Positions 59,536-64,000 of a stretch of 64,000 nucleotides of DNA are shown piece after piece (position 1 is the first letter of the stretch; each line of letters starts with the position of its first letter). Source of the DNA: Promicromonospora iranensis (GTDB lineage Bacteria > Actinomycetota > Actinomycetes > Actinomycetales > Cellulomonadaceae); contig NZ_JAJQQP010000013.1 of NCBI RefSeq assembly GCF_028994805.1, positions 1-64,000 of the forward strand. Reading direction: 5' to 3'. Under the pieces are notes generated by a model. The model saw only the letters and a list, made by a program, of their open reading frames with translations, did not search any database and had not been told where the DNA came from. Made by a program: the position numbers and the translations under genes.

Positions 59536-60189
59536 ATGTACACCGCATCCGCCGCCGTTGCCCTGGCGCTTGGTCTCGCGGCGTGCACGGCTCCCAAACC
59601 CACCGCCGAGGCTTCGGGATGGACGTGGAACGGGGAACCCTTCGCGTGGACGCAGATCGACGCATGGGTCAGCATGCTCTCCGTCGTCCTAACCCTGTTC
59701 GCCCTCGGCTTCGCGGTCTGCACCGCCTACCGTTCCGAGCAGCGCGCGCGGGAGGCAAGAGAGGAAGCCGACCAGGCGAACGAGAAGATGGAAGCCGCCC
59801 TCATCTCGCTGGAGGTAGATCTTGACCACGGCTTCTTCGCCGTGACGAACAACTCTGGCCGTCCGATCCGGTTGGTCCGCGTCTATGCGGTGAGCACCAA
59901 CCAAAACCAACCGTCGTACAAGACGACAGTTCGGCGGCTTCTCTCGCCTGGCGGCCGAGTCGAGCTGGTGCCCGACGACGGCCAGAGCCAGCCAGACCTG
60001 TTGGACCACCATGCGGTCATGTTCCAGAACCACTTCGACCGCTGGTGGGCGTCCTTCGCAGGCGGTGAGCTTCTCCGGTTGCCCGAGGACGAGGAGGCGG
60101 CCGAAGGCGAGGTGGTGGAGCGGCTTAAGGCGACCATGTGGAACTACCTCCGCCGAACAAGCGAACAGGCCACCGACCGGGACGCATAG
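59536..60189 (+). CDS. Cargo protein with N-terminal signal/lipobox-like segment and membrane helix
   Basis: ATG 59536 starts MYTASAAVALALGLAAC. LAAC at residue 17 looks like a lipobox. A membrane helix (WVSMLSVVLTLFALGFAVCTAY) and a short coiled coil (ARE-rich, about residues 75-95) follow. The C-terminal domain contains LDHGFFAVTNNSGRPIRLVRVYAV and VELVPDDGQSQPDLLDHH. That domain is probably beta-sandwich-like. Function is unknown; it is the last gene before attR. Confidence 0.68.
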   Translation: MYTASAAVALALGLAACTAPKPTAEASGWTWNGEPFAWTQIDAWVSMLSVVLTLFALGFAVCTAYRSEQRAREAREEADQANEKMEAALISLEVDLDHGFFAVTNNSGRPIRLVRVYAVSTNQNQPSYKTTVRRLLSPGGRVELVPDDGQSQPDLLDHHAVMFQNHFDRWWASFAGGELLRLPEDEEAAEGEVVERLKATMWNYLRRTSEQATDRDA

Positions 60190-60386
60190 TCCTTGCTGCG
60201 CATGTGACCCGACTCGGGGCACGAACCAAGGACCTGCGTGAGATCTCGCGCCTGCATCGCCTCCCCAGCGGACCGTCCGGCACGGCGGCACATGCCGCGC
60301 AACGAAGCCGCAAGCGGTCTCCTGCGAACGCGCTTGCCCAGGTCAGAGGTCCGAAGAACCGTAACCCCCGCTAGGAATACGGGTCA
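60190..60386. other. Element right end, no gene recognised
   Basis: About 200 bp between the last cargo gene and attR. No gene or strong hairpin is seen. The far end contains the CCCCC arm (60365-60369) of the attachment site. Confidence 0.5.
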
Positions 60387-60410
60387 CACCACCTGCTCAA
60401 GACCCACGCC
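60365..60410. other. attR junction of the integrated element
   Basis: The element arm (CCCCC 60365-60369, then TCA at 60384-60386) meets the host gene at CA (60387-60388). Host reading frame resumes with CAC-CAC-CTG-CTC-AAG in the same phase as codon 522 of the left part. Confidence 0.8.
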
Positions 60411-60659
60411 GGCTGGGGCATCGCCCGCGACCCCGACACCGGGACCACCACCTGGACCACCCCCATGGGCCGTACCCACACCCGGCCGCCCACGGTGCTG
60501 GACGCGCACATCGACCTCGACGACGTCGACCCCGACACCAGCAGCGACCTCACCCTCCGAGAGCTGACGGGCCAACGCCTACCCCGGCCCTACGCCACCA
60601 GCGCGACCGACGAGACGGGCCCGACCAAGCAGGCGCACCTCGACGAACCACCCTTCTGA
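60389..60659 (+). pseudogene. DUF222/HNH endonuclease, 3' part
   Basis: The frame starting with the CA of the junction reads HHLLKTHAGWGIARDPDTGTTTWTTPMGRTHTRPP, then LDDVDPDTSSDLTLRELTGQ to a stop at 60659. This is the usual tail of DUF222/HNH proteins: the C-terminal part of the HNH motif and the W-x-x-P-x-G-R-x-H-x-x-P-P signature. It has no start of its own. Joined to 50004-51568 it completes a protein of about 612 residues. Confidence 0.9.
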
Positions 60660-60703
60660 GAGGTGTCGGGTGAAGTCCGGGCTGACCGGGACCAGCGTGG
60701 CTG

Positions 60704-61510
60704 TCAGCGCGGCTGACGCACCGCCCGGGCGCCCCGAACCGCCCACCACGCTGTGACGTAGAGGAACAGGGCGGCGATGAGCGCAGCGCCGGCGCCGGTC
60801 GCGGCGTCGGAGAGCACCGTCTCGACCAGGTCCCGCGCGCTGAGCCCGGAACCGCCGCTCCACCACCCGAGGGTCCCGGCGACGGCGCCGACAGCGGCCG
60901 CCCCTCCGACGATCGAAACGAGCCGCCAGGCGCTCCGCCGTCCGGCCGCAGCCTCGGGCAGCAGACGGGATCGGCGTCGCCACAGGAAGACGGCGATGAC
61001 GACCAGCCCGCCGACGGTGCTGACGTGCTGCAGCGCTCGGGACCACGTGAGGTCGCCGGCCAGCGGCGTGCTCAGGAACGGCACGTGCATGACGACGTAG
61101 CCGTCGCTGTGCGTGAACGAGTCCCAGACCAGGTGCGTGGTGATGCCGATCAGCAGGGACAGGAGCACCCAGCCGCCACGCCGGAGCCGCGCGCTCGCGG
61201 CGCCCGGCTCGGGCGGCGGTGGGTCGACGGGCGCAGGCAGCAGGCTGACGACCGGGCGGCGGGCCACCAGGAACAGGCCCCACAGCGCTATCGCGTAGGG
61301 CAGGCTGACGGTCAACGCCCCGAGCAGGCCGTGCGACGTCGTGGCGTTCAGGTAGGGCTCGTACCAGGACTGGGCGGTCACCAGGATCGGCGTGCTGCGC
61401 GCGAAGTACGGCATGTCGGGGGCCACGGCGCCGGCCACCAGCGCCGCGGCGCTGAAGGGACGCCGCAGGAGGGGTAGCACGGCGGCGGGATGGGCGAGCG
61501 TGAACGGCAC
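60704..61510 (-). CDS. DUF4184 membrane protein
   Basis: GTG 61510 starts VPFTLAHPAAVLPLLRRP, the N-terminal mark of DUF4184. Six or so membrane helices follow (GGWVLLSLLIGITTHLVWDSFTHSDGY with metal-binding-like H and D; GGLVVIAVFLW; RLVSIVGGAAAVGAVAGTLGWW). The pattern HLVWDSFTH is reminiscent of YdjM/metal-dependent membrane hydrolases. Function is unknown. Confidence 0.82.
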   Translation of the reverse strand: MPFTLAHPAAVLPLLRRPFSAAALVAGAVAPDMPYFARSTPILVTAQSWYEPYLNATTSHGLLGALTVSLPYAIALWGLFLVARRPVVSLLPAPVDPPPPEPGAASARLRRGGWVLLSLLIGITTHLVWDSFTHSDGYVVMHVPFLSTPLAGDLTWSRALQHVSTVGGLVVIAVFLWRRRSRLLPEAAAGRRSAWRLVSIVGGAAAVGAVAGTLGWWSGGSGLSARDLVETVLSDAATGAGAALIAALFLYVTAWWAVRGARAVRQPR

Positions 61511-61626
61511 GGGAGGTCCTTCGGAGCCGGGGCGGTGCGCGGTGGCGACTGCCGGACAGTACCGCCACGCTCTTTCGGTCGGCGCGGCGGCCCGCGAGCG
61601 TCTCCCCTCCAGCCAGCGTTTCGGGG

Positions 61627-63063
61627 TCAGAGCGCCTGCGGGAAGTCGAACATCCGGTCCGGGTCGTACCGTCGCTTGAGCTCCTCGAGCCGGCCCACCG
61701 CGGACCCGTAGTACGAGCGGCGCCAGTCCGGGAGGCGCGGATCGAAGTCGTTCTGGTACGCCTCCCCGGACGAGTGCGGCCACATGGCAGAGTAGACGGC
61801 GCCCAGCCAGTGCTCGGCCGCGGCGGACTCCGGGCGAGCGCTGCCGGGTTCCCAGCTCGCCTCGTACTGTCCGAGGAAGCGGTGGTGGCGATGGACGAAC
61901 GCCGTCTCGTGCGGGGGCCGGCGGTTCACGGCGCCGCCCATCGCGACGGTCGCCATCGAGGCGTCGATGCCGGCAGGGGCGTTCTCCACGGTGGTGATCG
62001 CCGCGGCGACCGCCTCGGCGGAGAGCGACCGTGCGAAGAACCCGCTCCGGACGTCGTAGCAGGGCCGGTCGGCCGGTTCGGGCGTGTCCCCGGCGAACCG
62101 CCGGACCGTGTCGAGGTGCGGCTCGGTGCGGATCGTATCGACCGTGCGCCCGCCGGGCAGCTCCCGCAGCCGTTCGGCGAGAGCGTCGTGGCCACCGAGC
62201 GCGAAGGCGACGACGGACACCGAGGGGCCATTGACGTCCTTCTGCAGGCGGAGGGCCGACCACATCTCGTCCGGCAGGTCGGGCGCCCAGTCCTGCCAGG
62301 CGGCGAGCACCTCCTCGGCCTGCGACCACGGCCACGCCAGGTCCGCGGACGAGGACTCGTGGACGGCGTGGGTCCTCAGGCGCAGCTCCGTGACGATGCC
62401 GAAGCTGCCGTTCCCCGCCCCGCGCAGGGCCCAGAACAGGTCCGGCTCCTCCTCCGCGTCGCAGGTCCGGACCGTGCCGTCCGCCGTCACGACCGTCGCC
62501 TCGACGAGGTTGTCGCACGAGAGACCGTAGGCACGCGACAGGAGGCCGTGCCCGCCGCCGAGCGTCAGGCCCGACACACCGACGGACGGGCAGGTGCCGC
62601 CGGAGATCGTGACGCCGTGCTCGTCGAGCGCCGCGTAGACGTCGCCGAGGCCGGCGCCGGCGCCGACGAGCGCCGCGCCCGAGTGCACCGTCACGTGGTT
62701 CATCCGTCGCACGTCGATGACCAGCCGGCCGTTCCCGCTGGACCAGCCGGCGTACGAGTGGCCGCCGCTCCGGACCGCCACCGGCACGCCGTGCGCCCGG
62801 GCGAACCGCAGGCACTCCGCGACGTCGTCGGCCGACAGGACGAACACGACGGCGGCCGGCCGCAGGTCGTCGAACCGCCGGTTGAACAGCCGGCTCGCCG
62901 CGGCGTACCCGGCGGCATCAGGCCGGAGGAGCTCGCCGTCGATCGACTGCTCCAGCGCTCGCCACGCAGCGGCCGGCGCGGTGCCGGACGCCGTCGTGTC
63001 GGCCGCCGTCGTGCCCGGCGTGGACGTGTCGTGCGGGGCGCGGGACCCGGGGTCTCGTGTCAT
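61627..63063 (-). CDS. FAD-linked oxidase (berberine-bridge-enzyme type)
   Basis: The 478-residue enzyme has an FAD_binding_4 domain: AVRSGGHSYAGWSS contains the His that links FAD covalently. GGTCPSVGVSGLTLGGGHGLLSRAYGL has the Cys for a second bond, suggesting bicovalent flavin. A substrate domain and a BBE tail (YQNDFDPRLPDWRRSYYGSAVGRLEELKRRYDPDRMF) follow. It oxidises sugars, alcohols or secondary metabolites. ATG 63063 sits very close to AGGAGG; a GTG at 63090 is an alternative start. Confidence 0.88.
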   Translation of the reverse strand: MTRDPGSRAPHDTSTPGTTAADTTASGTAPAAAWRALEQSIDGELLRPDAAGYAAASRLFNRRFDDLRPAAVVFVLSADDVAECLRFARAHGVPVAVRSGGHSYAGWSSGNGRLVIDVRRMNHVTVHSGAALVGAGAGLGDVYAALDEHGVTISGGTCPSVGVSGLTLGGGHGLLSRAYGLSCDNLVEATVVTADGTVRTCDAEEEPDLFWALRGAGNGSFGIVTELRLRTHAVHESSSADLAWPWSQAEEVLAAWQDWAPDLPDEMWSALRLQKDVNGPSVSVVAFALGGHDALAERLRELPGGRTVDTIRTEPHLDTVRRFAGDTPEPADRPCYDVRSGFFARSLSAEAVAAAITTVENAPAGIDASMATVAMGGAVNRRPPHETAFVHRHHRFLGQYEASWEPGSARPESAAAEHWLGAVYSAMWPHSSGEAYQNDFDPRLPDWRRSYYGSAVGRLEELKRRYDPDRMFDFPQAL

Positions 63064-63329
63064 GCCTCCTGATTCTGCCCCGAGATGCACAGCTGTGAAG
63101 CGTGGTTCAGGGCGAGGGGTGCGCCCACCGGCTTCGCCTCGATCAAGATCTGGACTTCGCCGTCCTTGACGATGGCGTAGTCGATCTTCTCGCCCTTCTT
63201 GGTGCCGACGTCCGCGGTGAACTCAGGGATCACCTCGTCAGGATTGAAGACGTCGTAGCCCAGAACGTGTGCGATGAACGGCATGATGAAGGCGTTCTTC
63301 GTGGCTTCCTCGGTGAAGCTGGCGACGTC
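63060..63329 (-). pseudogene. HsdR N-terminal-type restriction nuclease remnant
   Basis: The minus-strand frame reads DVASFTEEATKNAFIMPFIAHVLGYDVFNPDEVIPEFTADVGTKKGEKIDYAIVKDGEVQILIEAKPVG, quoted here as EEATKNAFIMPFIAHVLGYD, GTKKGEKIDYAI and QILIEAKPVG. It carries the D...E-x-K nuclease motif of HSDR_N/COG4748-like proteins. No start codon lies upstream. After HASQL the frame diverges (CISGQNQEA, stop) where relatives continue. Both ends are cut off, so it is a leftover of a restriction-type gene between two unrelated genes. Confidence 0.75.
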
Positions 63330-63355
63330 ACCCGCCGACCCACCACACTGTCCGG

Positions 63356-64000
63356 ATGACTCACTCGACGACCGGCGAGGACGCCGGGATCGGGCCCCGG
63401 CTGGGCGCAGGCCGTGAGGCCGAGGTCTACGCGTGGGGCGTCGACGCGGTGCTGAAGCTGTACCGCCCGGGCTACGCCGGGCACCGTGCGGAGGCCGCGG
63501 CGCTGGCCGGCCTCACGGGACACGACATCGCCCCGGAGCTGGTCGACGTCGTCGAGCACCGCGGCCGGCCGGGGCTCGTGCTGGAGCGCGTCGCCGGCAG
63601 CGACCTGCTGGACCAGCTGCGACGTCGGCCGTGGCGGATGCCGGCCCTCGCCCGCGCGTTGGCGCAGACCCATCTCGCCGTCCACGACGCCCAGGCGCCC
63701 GCGGAGCTGCCCGACGTCCGCCAGGTCCTTGCCGAGCGGATCGAGTCGGCGCCCCTGCCGCGGGAGCTGCAGGGCTTCGCGCTGCGGGTGCTCGACGGGC
63801 TGCCGTCCGGCGACCGCCTGTGCCACGGCGACTACCACCCCGGCAACGTCATGGTGGACGGCGGCCGGGTGGTCGTCATCGACTGGCCCAACGCCGCCCG
63901 CGGCGTCCCGGAGGCCGACCACGCACGCTCCCTCCTGCTGCTGCGCTGGGCCGACGCCGATCCCGGCACCCGACCGGCGACGCGGGGCCTGATGGCGGCC
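63356..64000 (+). CDS. APH-family phosphotransferase (cut by window edge)
   Basis: ATG 63356 starts MTHSTTGEDAGIGPRLGAGREAEVYAWG (GxGxxxEVY nucleotide loop) and VLKLYRPG (lysine). The frame runs open to the window end, 215 codons. LCHGDYHPGNVMV is the H-G-D-x4-N catalytic loop and VVVIDWPNA holds the metal-binding Asp. The family includes aminoglycoside and other small-molecule kinases, with unknown substrate here. The C-terminus lies outside the window. Confidence 0.88.
   Translation, partial: MTHSTTGEDAGIGPRLGAGREAEVYAWGVDAVLKLYRPGYAGHRAEAAALAGLTGHDIAPELVDVVEHRGRPGLVLERVAGSDLLDQLRRRPWRMPALARALAQTHLAVHDAQAPAELPDVRQVLAERIESAPLPRELQGFALRVLDGLPSGDRLCHGDYHPGNVMVDGGRVVVIDWPNAARGVPEADHARSLLLLRWADADPGTRPATRGLMAA

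Larger units (their letters stand above)
51569..60388. mobile_element. phiRv1-like capsid-encoding integrated element (phage satellite or minimal prophage), about 8.8 kb
   Basis: The borders are fixed by the split DUF222/HNH gene: codon 522 is at 51567 on the left, and the same phase resumes at 60387. Joining at CA restores CRKHHLLKTHAGW without gain or loss. Contents in order: large serine integrase, excisionase-like HTH, small unknown genes, replication-like protein, four small unknown proteins, scaffold-like protein, HK97-type capsid protein, then an opposite-strand unknown gene and two membrane-associated unknown genes. Terminase, portal, protease and tail genes are missing. M. tuberculosis phiRv1 has similar size, integrase class and target family. 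Confidence 0.88.

Noticed and set aside
51569-60388. Complete tailed prophage
   Set aside because: No terminase, portal, protease, tail or lysis gene can be seen within borders that are fixed by the split host gene.

Overview
The window is high-GC actinobacterial DNA. Features pointing that way are GTG/TTG starts with ATGA/GTGA overlaps, a PAS-ANTAR regulator, DUF222/HNH, DUF3618, Holin-X and DUF2236 proteins, a secreted GH43-CBM13 arabinan/xylan enzyme and a D-Asp-type cell-wall cross-bridge pair. The best guess is Micrococcales, near Cellulomonadaceae or Promicromonosporaceae (Cellulosimicrobium/Isoptericola-like). This is inferred from gene content only.

Layout. 1-4.5 kb is decaying mobile DNA: an IS5-type transposase end, a PPC-domain remnant, an alanine-rich lipoprotein, a doubly mutated IS481-like element and a frameshifted IS3-family element. 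It ends at a tRNA-Pro(GGG) gene. 4.9-23.3 kb is ordinary chromosome: an Asp/Glu racemase plus ATP-grasp ligase pair, GH43, photolyase, a metallophosphoesterase, a DrrAB-like ABC exporter divergent from a DHA2 exporter, PhzF, TerC behind a yybP-ykoY (Mn2+) leader, and topoisomerase IB. 23.3-28 kb is a sugar locus (acyltransferase fusion, LacI, ThuA, Gfo/Idh) with paired LacI-type operators. 28-38 kb holds Ppx, an FNT channel, DUF2236, a kinase-like protein, a P-loop kinase and a succinate dehydrogenase/fumarate reductase operon. 38-47 kb is a stress/redox block: MFS, PAS-ANTAR, heme-oxygenase-like iron enzyme, the envelope cassette 41868-45081, CDGSH, and an epimerase fused to a ferritin-like tail. 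47-50 kb has two hydrolases and an AlkA-like glycosylase.

The most interesting object lies at 51569-60388. A DUF222/HNH endonuclease gene starting at 50004 is cut at codon 522, and its missing 3' end resumes in exactly the same codon phase at 60387. The 8.8 kb between carries a large serine integrase, a small excisionase-like HTH protein, a replication-type protein, several small unknown proteins, a scaffold-like protein and an HK97-type major capsid protein, followed by three unknown cargo genes. No terminase, portal, protease or tail gene is visible. The plan matches M. tuberculosis phiRv1, which uses a serine integrase to enter REP13E12 repeats that also encode DUF222/HNH proteins. The reconstructed attP has imperfect inverted arms centred on a 2-bp CA. 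I read it as a capsid-encoding phage satellite or minimal prophage.

Other signals: two loci (near 9.78 kb and 28.25 kb) where a TetR gene and a divergent neighbour have both lost their 5' ends, as if by one internal deletion; two perfect 11-bp hairpins in tandem in the leader of the stress cassette; and gene remnants of a VOC protein and an HsdR N-terminal domain. Calls come from reading the translations. No database search was run.
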